64,000 nucleotides of DNA from NCBI GenBank assembly GCA_903632075.3, contig CAHIKZ030005494.1, positions 735,001 through 799,000 on the forward strand, in the 5' to 3' direction. Each line of letters starts with the position of its first letter. The stretch's first letter is position 1. The translations under genes and the position numbers were made by a program. This DNA is from Acanthosepion pharaonis (Eukaryota > Mollusca > Cephalopoda > Sepiida > Sepiidae). The notes under the pieces are model-generated. The model was not told the DNA's origin, made no database searches, and saw nothing but the letters and a program-made list of their open reading frames with translations. Of this stretch, positions 55,758 through 64,000 are shown piece by piece.

Positions 55758-56355
55758 ATAATGGATTCTCCCGTCGGTTTCGACGTATGAGGATCTGACT
55801 GCTTATTGATTCAGTTATGAAAGTTTATGCGATGATCTTAAGTGGCATTTAAGACTCGCTAGTGATTTACAAAGGAGGCCACATATGGAGCAAGTGCGAG
55901 GATTGTGAGATGAGATCACTGTTAGATTGGCTGACCTTTTAGATCTTGCTCTCACTTCTTGAAGATGATTCAGACAAGCAGATTGTGAATTGCTGAGTCC
56001 ACTAAAACACGTTGATCTCCATTCCACCCGCTCCAAAGCTAAGCGCTCAAGGGTGTTATGTGGTATATTGACTACTGACAAATTGCTTTTCAGCTTGTCT
56101 TTGTATCTCAGCCATGGGCGTCCTACATTCCTGTAGCCCTGATCTAACTGGCTGTACATTAGGATCTTGGGTATCCTGTCATCAGACATTGTCAAGACAT
56201 GACCAGTCCACCGTAACTGAGACTGTATGAGAAAAGTCTCAATTCCTCCAATATTACACCTGTTAAACAGGTCTACGTTAGATGTCCTATCTTGACGCTT
56301 AACTCCACAGATTACACGCAGACAGCTTTTATGGAAAACATCGAGCTGGCGTATA
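55758..56355 (-). pseudogene. Zinc-finger LINE, 3' end (copy 2), SINE partner
   Basis: The minus frame gives GGIETFLIQSQLRWTGHVLT, MSDDRIPKILMYSQLDQG, RNVGRPWLRYKDKLKSNL, RVEWRSTCFSGLSNSQSAC and the finger CSICGLLCKSLASLKCHLRS. After the stop the tail CCTCATACGTCGAAACCGAC, GGGAGAATCC leads to (ATT)n and (TA)n. Its 5' end is cut at (TA)n (56355-56404). The last 126 codons are open. Confidence 0.88.

Positions 56356-56404
<49 letters not shown>
56355..56404. repeat. (TA)n microsatellite between LINE and Helitron
   Basis: About 50 bases of TA. Confidence 0.95.
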
Positions 56405-56407
<3 letters not shown>

Positions 56408-56985
56408 CAACTTAAAAAATCACCCTATCGGGCGGCATTTAAGCTGTCTCCTGCAGAGGGCTCCTGATTAGGCCTTCATCACAATAGTTGTGGAGGAGTA
56501 AATGCGATAAGCAACAATAAACTACAGAAGATCTCAAAATTGATCGCTGTATTTAACTATTGCATTAATATTTAAGCTTACGTTTTAAAAGTTCAACGAT
56601 AATTCTTCTGCCGCCACTTAATATAAGAACAATTTGATGTATGTAGGTCCTTATTTTCCGTACAAGAAATTATTTCTATTTCATGGGCGACTTTCGCTGG
56701 ATTTCGCAATTAATTTCAATTATTCCCAAATTTATTTCCAAGTTATAAAAATTGTTATAGTACAAAAGAATTCGTTGCATGAAAATCACGTAAAAAATCA
56801 ACCAAAACAACCGCGGTAATAAAAACTTGGGAATTTAAAATTTCAGGATTGCGGGTCCGGATCTGACCTGGAATGTTTTTAATTGGCTCACAGAGTCGGC
56901 CTGATTCCAAAATGGTATAATATGTGAGGCTACGGCCCCCAGGAGTAAAGTTGAAAACACAGACAATTTTATTTTGAAACACTAA
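56408..56985 (-). mobile_element. Non-autonomous Helitron, antisense
   Basis: The reverse complement aligns along its length with 454-990. The terminal hairpin is partly broken (GCCGCCCGATAGGGTGAT) and the CTRR end is degenerate (AAGTTGG). The 5' side reaches a GTTTTCAACTTTACTCC block near 56955. Confidence 0.75.
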
Positions 56986-57118
56986 TTTGAGAACAGTAAT
57001 TATTTCATTTGAACATGAGCTATTGAAAGTTAGAGAGTTGTGTCCCTTTATTGTTTTATCAGTAGAAGCCAAGATAGCGGAATCCGAGAACAATAATAGT
57101 AATGAAAACTAAGGAATC

Positions 57119-57263
57119 ACAAATTTCAGGATTGTGAGTCCGATTCGGCCCGAGATGTTTTTAATTTGCTCACAGAGCCAGCACGATTCCAAAATGGTAT
57201 GATATGTTGGTCTACGGTCTCTAAGAGTAAAGTTAAAAAAATGTGACACAGTGACATTCGCAT

Positions 57264-57270
<7 letters not shown>
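57119..57270 (-). mobile_element. Helitron 5'-terminal fragment
   Basis: A second antisense copy of the left end (GTGTCACATTTTTTTAACTT to the GGACTCACAATCCTGAAATT block), next to the 56408 copy. It is bordered by (TA)n at 57262-57291. Confidence 0.7.
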
Positions 57271-57299
<29 letters not shown>

Positions 57300-57589
57300 T
57301 TCGTCTTTTGATGTACAGTACACAGCTGTTGAACAAAAAAGCAAAGCATCTTTAGAGAGATGGCAACCCTTAACGGTTGATATTCTAAGCCACACGTTGT
57401 TTGAAATGAGAGAGCGATCTTTTACATGTTCTCTCTTAGTGGTAGTGACCATCTCACGGATGTAAGATTCAAATCTTAGATAATATGTTGAACTCTTTTA
57501 TATCAGTTATCTAATAAATATATTTGATACGCTATGTCATTTTATAATCCAAGATGAATTTGAAAGGTGTCCCATCATTTTAGAACACC

Positions 57590-57591
<2 letters not shown>

Positions 57592-57653
<62 letters not shown>

Positions 57654-57747
57654 AAATAAAAAAAAACTATATTTATTAATCATATAGAGAAAAGCTTACT
57701 AAATTCACCGCCCACAGTATTTAAAAAAAAAAGAATTATGAATTTTT

Positions 57748-57782
<35 letters not shown>
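57592..57782. repeat. (TA)n tracts flanking a dispersed repeat
   Basis: TA runs at 57592-57649 and 57750-57782 enclose 57650-57755. That segment recurs as 59205-59308 (ATCATATAGAGAAAAGCTTA, TTCACCGCCC, AAAAGAATTATGAATTTTTT). Confidence 0.8.
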
Positions 57783-57785
<3 letters not shown>

Positions 57786-58192
57786 GGAGGCACGGTGGAG
57801 TAATGGATTGAGGAATCGCAGAGCCGAGTTCGAATTCCAGTCGAATCCATTACATTCACTTACGTGCTAATACCCTTGGGAAAGGTATGAATCCTCTTCC
57901 TCTCCCACCAGCTATGGGTAAAATAGCAGGACAGACTGGGTTCTATAGCCTTGGATGGCAACTGGTCTAGGAGAAGGACAACTCTGAATTCAAAACCTGC
58001 GGAGTGTCGTTTGGGAACCTTGTGGCATTCGGTGCACTAGGTCTCTGTATTCGTCCCTTCAAAAAGTGTGGATGGTCCTGCATGAGGACTTCACCACTAT
58101 AATCAAATCTCATGTGCCGGTGTCGTGCTGTCGGTTTCCTGGAAACTGATCTGCTTGACCCTCATACGTCGAATCTCGACGGGAGAGTCGAT
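57783..58192 (+). mobile_element. SINE-1, tail type B, complete 3' end
   Basis: The head AGGAGGCACGGTGGAGTAAT has lost about 12 bases within the tRNA region. The B-box is GAGTTCGAATTCC. The core and body match the 49850 copy, and the tail reads CCTCATACGTCGAATCTCG, ACGGGAGAGTC, then (TA)n. Both outer sides touch (TA)n. Confidence 0.9.
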
Positions 58193-58265
58193 TATATATA
58201 TATATATATATATAAATTTAGATATGATTAAAATTTATCTGAAAAAAGACAATATAAATAAAGAT

Positions 58266-58401
58266 AAAAGGAAACATTATCTTTGCCGACGGGTTTCATT
58301 CTGATGAATTTTATCAAGGCAAAATGAAATCCTTACATTTGCTTTAATGAAGTCAGTCAGAAGACGAAACATATCGGCCAAGATAAGGTTTCCTTTTGTC
58401 C

Positions 58402-58402
<1 letters not shown>
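58266..58402. repeat. Inverted pair with hammerhead-like motifs
   Basis: The arms 58266-58322 and 58345-58402 are inverted copies of about 55 bp. Read outward each gives a TTGAT or TTAATGA element, a short hairpin, then GAAAC and TCGGCNAAGATAA. It is the same design as 19490-19831 but with a much shorter middle. Confidence 0.6.

Positions 58403-58404
<2 letters not shown>

Positions 58405-58450
<46 letters not shown>
58405..58450. repeat. (TA)n(TG)n microsatellite
   Basis: TA followed by about 34 bases of TG. Confidence 0.9.
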
Positions 58451-58452
<2 letters not shown>

Positions 58453-58454
58453 CT

Positions 58455-59560
58455 CCAAAGATTGGGCATGATGCCCAAAACTTATGACAAAGTTTTATCA
58501 TCACACCCTTTGTGTCATTAAGAAGAAAGACCAAAGAATTTTTTGACGTAAAGTTTTTCTTTCTTTTTTTTTAAAGAAAAAGAAACTTCGTAATTTTGGT
58601 TACAAATCATGTTTATCAGGTGTTGACGTGGGACCATCAATTTATATGGGAAATTTGAGCGTCGGTTTGCATTGAACCCATTTTTGATTTGAAAATTCTT
58701 GAAAAATCAGGTAATTGTCGGATTTTAATGAAACTTTCTTGAATTCTTCACAATTTGTAATCATTTGTAAAATATTTCTTTTTTAGAAAATCTTGAGGAA
58801 AATATATTTGTTTTATATTTGTTACCCTTCACATATTTAATTTTATGAAATTTAAAGAAATTCTTTTTTGTAACGTTTAAGGTTTATATTAGTAATAAGG
58901 ATGAGGCCGAATAGAATTTAAATCATTTTTTTTTTGTAAAACAGACCCCCCTCCATTAGTGAAAAATCTTCTCTGAATTGTAAAATAAAAAATGAAATAA
59001 AACTAAGACATTATTTAATTAGAGAAGCTTTTAATTGCTTTTATAAACAAAATATATTATGGAATATATATAGAAAATTTTTTATGAATAATGAATTTTT
59101 ACAAGAATTATTTTCATCGTTTAAATTTTAATTAGAATAATTTATAAATCTTTAAATCATTTTAAATTCTGTATTAGTTTGTAGCGGTCAAGTAATATTG
59201 TTATTAAATTAAAAAAAACTATATTTATCAATCATATAGAGAAAAGCTTACTACAATTCACCGCCCCCAGTATTTTAAAAAGAATTATGAATTTTTTTTG
59301 TGTGTATGTGTATAAAAGTGTCGATTTGTTTTTGAATACCATATACGACGTGACCAATATTAAGAGCAGCAACTATAGTAAATTTAAAATTTATTAGTAA
59401 TTTTCTAACATTTCCTCGGCAAGCGTTTTCGTAAGACTATAAAGCCAAAGTACATAAAATTCAATATAATATTAGAATGCTTATATAATGAAATGGATTA
59501 CGTCTGACAATTATTTAATATATCTTCTGTTTATACTTTATTTTTATAGATACAATTTAT
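58455..59560. other. AT-rich, with one dispersed repeat copy
   Basis: The only recognisable item is 59205-59308, partner of 57650-57755. No gene is visible. Confidence 0.5.
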
Positions 59561-59645
59561 TTACTTATTCAGGCCGGTAAATGTAATCAATACTGTTTAA
59601 TTAAAAAACAGACAATTTACTTAAATAAATTGTATCTATAAAAAA
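59540..59645. repeat. Inverted repeat related to the 8.5-kb element
   Basis: TTTTATAGATACAATTTATT and its exact complement (22 bp) face each other. The right half (59567-59645) matches the reverse of 8495-8575, including the CAGTATT / AATACTG region. Confidence 0.65.
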
Positions 59646-59646
59646 A

Positions 59647-59647
<1 letters not shown>

Positions 59648-59693
<46 letters not shown>

Positions 59694-60110
59694 TGAGAAC
59701 AGACAACTTTAAGGGTCCATTTGTTATAATTTATTTCCTCAGGAAATTTCTTTTTCCTTGGCTCATCAGACCACATTTCCAAGGGTGAAAAAATGATTTT
59801 AAATTTACATATAGGTTTTTACACTTTTGAGAGGTGGTTTTAGGTTGATGTAAGGTGATATAGAGAGTGGGGAAAGAGAGTGTGACAGACATGGTCGAAA
59901 TTAGAGAGGGAAGTGAGAGATAGGAATGATTTTAAATTTATTTTTATTACAATACTTAATAGTAAGGAAGTGGGGGTGTAAGGACAAGACATTGACCTAT
60001 TTAATAGGTCAGCTAACAGGAAACGATATAGAGAAAAAAGAGAAGTAAAGATGTAAGAAATCAGAGGTGGAATTAGGGGTTTAAGGAAAAAAGGAGGATA
60101 GAGATTTGGG

Positions 60111-60164
<54 letters not shown>
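59648..60164. other. (TA)n tracts with unannotated DNA between
   Basis: TA runs at 59648-59693 and 60113-60164. The DNA between is AG-rich in part, with no gene visible. Confidence 0.5.
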
Positions 60165-60167
<3 letters not shown>

Positions 60168-60750
60168 CTGGTGCTCCTGCTGTATATCTAAAGATTCTTG
60201 GCAAAATTCAAAGAAGGATGCAATCGATCCTGACGTGGCATCTTAACTTCAGTCCCTTTCTCACCGACGTGACGTGGCTTCCTCTGTCTTTTCTACATTT
60301 TTATAGCAACTGTCCCGATGAATCGTGTCTCGATTATACAAATTTAATCATGCTACTAGATTGGCAACTAGGTCTCACCGCTTTACTGTTGAACTAGCTA
60401 CATTTAACCGACACTTCTATTCTAATCGTTTCTTTTCTTACACCTCTCGTCTGTAGAACTCTCTTCCGGTTTCTTGTTTCTTTGCCACCTACAATCTTTA
60501 AAAGTTTAAGTGCAACGTCATTTGAGATCTTCTGTCTTCCTCAAACCTGTTCTTTTATTGTCCTTTCTCCTCACTAAAGTCTCATACTCTCTCACTCCCA
60601 GTAACCTCTTGAGTCTTAGTGGCATTATCGCCATCATCTGTCTTCCTGAAACCTGTTCTTATATTGTCCTTTCTCCTCAGTAAAGTCTTCTCATTCTCTT
60701 TCACTACCAGTAACCCCTTGCGCCTTAGTGGCATTATCGCTATCTTCTGT

Positions 60751-60752
<2 letters not shown>
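60165..60752 (+). pseudogene. Jockey-type LINE 3' end with tandem 3' UTR
   Basis: It starts abruptly after (TA)n. The blocks TRLATRSHRFTVEL and FFSYTSRL match the family, and a DPDVAS-like segment precedes them. In the 3' flank a unit of about 110 bp (CTTCCTCAAACCTGTTCTT to AGTGGCATTATCGCCATC) is duplicated in tandem (60532-60640 and 60640-60750). It ends in (TA)n. Confidence 0.82.
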
Positions 60753-60810
<58 letters not shown>

Positions 60811-61003
60811 ATCTCTTCTTAGCTTATTAAGCACACTACCTTTTAGCTTTATTACTAGCTTGATTTTCTTTTGGACTAAAAAACTTAAGGCACTGGACGA
60901 TTTGTTTCACCCTGTTCGGACTTTTTTTCAAATTTTTCCTCGGTTACCAATTTGTTTTGATATACTTACGAGTTGTGCTATCCTAGGCTTTTTTACAGCC
61001 GAG

Positions 61004-61080
<77 letters not shown>
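60753..61080. repeat. Two (TA)n tracts around AT-rich DNA
   Basis: TA runs at 60753-60807 and 61005-61080. The second is the longest in the window and abuts the SINE at 61081. Confidence 0.9.
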
Positions 61081-61083
<3 letters not shown>

Positions 61084-61400
61084 TGTAGTTTAATGGATAG
61101 CAAAATTGATGAGCCGAGTTCAAATTCCGGTCGAGTTTGTTACATTCACTTTCGCACAAATGCTCTTGGGAAAAGTATGGATCCATCTATGCCCTCACCA
61201 GCTATGGGTTAAATAGCAGGACAGACCGGATACTTTGTCCTTTATTGGCTAGTAACCAGTTTAGGTGGTGGAAAACTCTTAATTTAAACCTGTTTGGAGA
61301 CTTCATAGCACATCGAGGATCACATCGAGTGAATATTTATTTCAAAATGTGTGAACTGATTCTGCATAAGCAATCAGATCCCACGTGTGGGTAGTCGCTC
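61081..61400 (+). mobile_element. SINE-1 family, third tail type
   Basis: The tRNA-like head GAGTGTAGTTTAATGGATAG and B-box GAGTTCAAATTCC lead to the core TTGGGAAAAGTATGGATCC and CAGCTATGGGTTAAATAGCA. The 3' part (GAGTGAATATTTATTTC, then CAGATCCCACGTGTGGGTAG) differs from tails A and B. Confidence 0.75.
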
Positions 61401-61404
61401 AGTT

Positions 61405-61780
61405 CAGTTCGAAAAATCTGAACTGTTAGTCCCTCAAATGGCAAAGTATCGATACCAAAGAACACTGTATCAAGTTGCAAGGAAAGTTTGATATTGCGAC
61501 GAAACATTTTGAACAAGATTTAATGAAAATCCATTTCTTAATTGATATTTTGTTAGTGTCTAGATCATTAATTAGTTTCTTTTAGAGTCTGTGAAAATTA
61601 TTTCAAAATCTTTCTAATCGATTCCATATTTGCATCACGTAAAGAACGCATTCGACATAACATTGGGAATTTCACAAAGAGAATAATACAAATGTGGCGG
61701 CAAAATCTACAGAAAGCACATTTGATGGTGGTGTAGTGTGTAAAAGAATACATGTAGGAAATGTTTTTCTATTACAGAAA
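61405..61780. other. No supported gene
   Basis: AT-rich with no domain or repeat copy recognised. Confidence 0.45.
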
Positions 61781-61784
61781 GTTC

Positions 61785-62095
61785 AGTTTAAAGTATGATC
61801 CGACGAAGAAGACTCGATTCTGACGCAGTGGAAGCGGCTGTTGATGAGTACGTAACCATTAATTTTAATGAAACTCGGCAGGCACTTCAGTGTTAACCAT
61901 ATGACTGTCCGTCGCTAATTAAGATTTTGGTAAGTGTCAAAAATTTGGTAAGTCACTTTCACATGGCCTCTCAGAAGAGAATCGAAAACAATGTGTCGAT
62001 TATGAAGCATCATTGCACTGACGTCTGTTTAAAGCGTCATTTTTAGAAAAGTTCATGACCGACGATGAGAAATAGAAATAAATGTTTTCCCCGAC
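61785..62095 (+). pseudogene. Mariner transposase N-terminal fragment, decayed
   Basis: Across frames one reads RRRLDSDAVEAAVDEY, NETRQALQ, HMTVRR (the helix-turn-helix), then GKCQKFGKSLSHGLSEENRK, QCVDYEASLH and FLEKFMTDDEK. The last holds the first catalytic Asp region (normally VTGDEKW). Stops are frequent and the catalytic domain is lost after this point. Confidence 0.75.
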
Positions 62096-62099
62096 ATCT

Positions 62100-64000
62100 T
62101 TTTGCGGCACTTTTATTGCTTCAATAAATCCGGCCCTCCTTACTACTGACAAACTCAGATAAGCTTATTAGATACTTGTATAATATTGTAAAATATAGCT
62201 TTTTTTTTTATTTTTTTTTTAGAAATTCAGGTATATATAATATTTGTTGAAACTGTCAATTTCCTAAATAGTCCGAAGTTCTAACGCATACTCTCCTATC
62301 ACCAGTTTAAACTGGTGCTTTCTATTAACCATATTTCTAAACTAAGATTATAAATTATGATTTTAAAATATGAAAATTTCACTGAAATAAGTTAGAAAAT
62401 ATTCAAATTTTTATCTGAAATAAAAAAAAAACGAACGTTAAGCCAAATGGTTATAATATATGGAAAAACAAAAGTTAGTTTAAACTGACAGCAGAAGGTT
62501 ATGGATGAATGAGGTCTATTAACTGAAGCCTTTCTCTCTGTTGTTGATGTTATAAAGTTTATGTCAATCCATTCTATAGACTTCGTCTTGGGTGCAATTC
62601 GTAAAGAAAGAGTGATTTTTTTCACGATTTAAGACTGATATATAAAATCTAACCATATTCCAAGCTTTGTTCCTGACAACTAAACATTTTCTTTGCATTT
62701 TTGGTGCTATTACAAAGCTACAATCGAGCCATTCTGTAGGGTTCAAGTTTATAGTTCATAAGGAGCGAAAAGCGTGTTTTTTTTTTTAATGATATTGTAA
62801 AAGAAAAGAGAAAAGAATTCCACACATGAACAGGGCTGTGAATGTGTCTGCTGAAAAGTTGTGTGGGATTACTCTACTTGTCTCCCAAAGAGTTTCGGCT
62901 AACGACTGCTAGATGGCATTGTCAAAGCAGCATATAAAAAAAAGGGAGACAGACACATTCTCTTTTCTTTTTACACACAGATTGCTTTTTGATGTGTCTC
63001 GCTCTCTTCTGAGAGACATTCTGGTCTTCATCGAAAGTTAAGTCGCATTGAATATAAAACAAAATAGTACATACCATACAATACCCTAAGCTAACTTAAC
63101 TAGACACATGCATATCGAATAATTCTACCAAACTATTAGGTAAAGACCTCTTCCCAAATTTTAGTCTCTCACAGATTTTCATCGGAATTTCAAGCATATG
63201 TACGTGCTATAAGGACATATGTACATACATACAAAATATAGAATTTAAAACAACCGACAATTAATGCATGTTATTAACAAAAGGAATTACATGTGCACAC
63301 AATTGAAATCAAAGGAAAATACATGAAAAGGGGCTATAAGAATGTGCATGTGTGTGGGGGGGGGAGAGAAAGAGAAGCGTGGAAGTCGCTAGGCCAAGAA
63401 AGCGAACGCTCCCCGGCGGCGCCGTTCTCATCTGCAAGCTACTACATCTTGGCGTAAGAAGAGAGAGAGAGGGAAATGTTTGATTTTTATAGATTTAAAA
63501 GATTTGATATTTATAGATTTAAATAGCAGTAGCAGCGGGGTGTCAAAAATATCGCCGTAGCGAGCGTCGTAATTTTGATACTGTTCGTTCAGCGGTCAAA
63601 GGATCAGGCTGCAGTGAGACACAGTTGTATTCATCTTGTCGAACAAGTGAACTGTTCTGAAGCGGTTTGAAAATATTTTTTAAAATGTTCTGATGTGATC
63701 ACGCAGACGCGTGTTAGCCCCACAAATTTCGAACGCGTAGTTTTTGTACATCTGATTGGTTAAACAAATGTGACCGAGTGTTTGATTTTTTAGAAAATGT
63801 GCGTAAGCGTCTTTTATAAATTTGCGCTAATTGCGCCAAAGTTGATCCGATTTTTCTCAAACTTTCCTTGACAGGAAATTGCGTCATTTTCTGTCAGCGG
63901 TTTCTCTCTTGAAGTGATTCGCAAACATGAGATACTTGACTATCAGAGGAAGTAGTTGATATCTAGAGGGATAAAGTGTTTTATTTTGCGATTCTAGGTC
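62100..64000. other. No supported gene; CpG-richer right end
   Basis: 62100-63300 is AT-rich without recognised features. From about 63360 to the end the DNA is richer in G, C and CpG (for example CGGCGGCGCCG at 63416). It holds a reversed CCAAT box (GATTGG, about 63753) and GC-rich TTTGCGC elements near 63820, so it may approach a promoter beyond the window. No open frame supports a gene. Confidence 0.3.

Overview
The window is AT-rich animal genomic DNA packed with decayed transposable elements and (TA)n or (CA)n microsatellites. I find no intact host protein-coding gene. The mix of jockey-type and RTE-type LINEs, Penelope-like elements, BEL/Pao, Helitrons, hAT, pogo and mariner elements and tRNA-derived SINEs fits a metazoan, most likely an aquatic invertebrate. 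I cannot name the species. The best host-gene candidate is one possible first coding exon on the minus strand at 36497-36546.

Region by region. 0-6.5 kb: a GC-rich block between direct repeats, a non-autonomous Helitron, a LINE fragment, two pogo-like MITEs and a 210-base purine tract. 6.5-13.5 kb: foldback elements, a tRNA-like element, two copies of a second SINE, a mariner MITE and a hAT MITE with a pogo MITE nested in it. 13.5-16.4 kb: a Helitron with helicase remnants and both termini, followed at once by a jockey-type LINE. 18-21.7 kb: hammerhead-like inverted pairs, a trimeric tRNA-SINE with a 15-bp target duplication, and a Penelope-like 3' end. 22-30.3 kb: SINE copies, a BEL/Pao Gag remnant, and a SINE nested in an older repeat with a clear 11-bp duplication. 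30.6-41.7 kb: an RTE-like LINE, a mariner transposase, a hAT C-terminus, several local direct duplications, and a retroelement endonuclease fragment. 42-51.5 kb: LINE fragments on both strands, foldback elements with hammerhead-like cores, a 1.3-kb hAT element and a second Penelope fragment. 53-64 kb: a long LINE fragment with an intact YADD box, a zinc-finger LINE, antisense Helitrons, SINEs, a mariner remnant and a CpG-richer unannotated end.

Three relationships stand out. First, one SINE type shares its 3' tail with a LINE in the same window, and both end in (TA)n, as expected if the LINE machinery copies the SINE. Second, a small core of the form CTGANGA, stem, GAAA recurs about ten times, often as inverted pairs and once just downstream of a Penelope-like coding end; it resembles the hammerhead ribozymes known from Penelope-like elements. 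Third, Helitron copies with hairpin and CTRR ends include one with helicase sequence, giving a likely parent family for the short copies.
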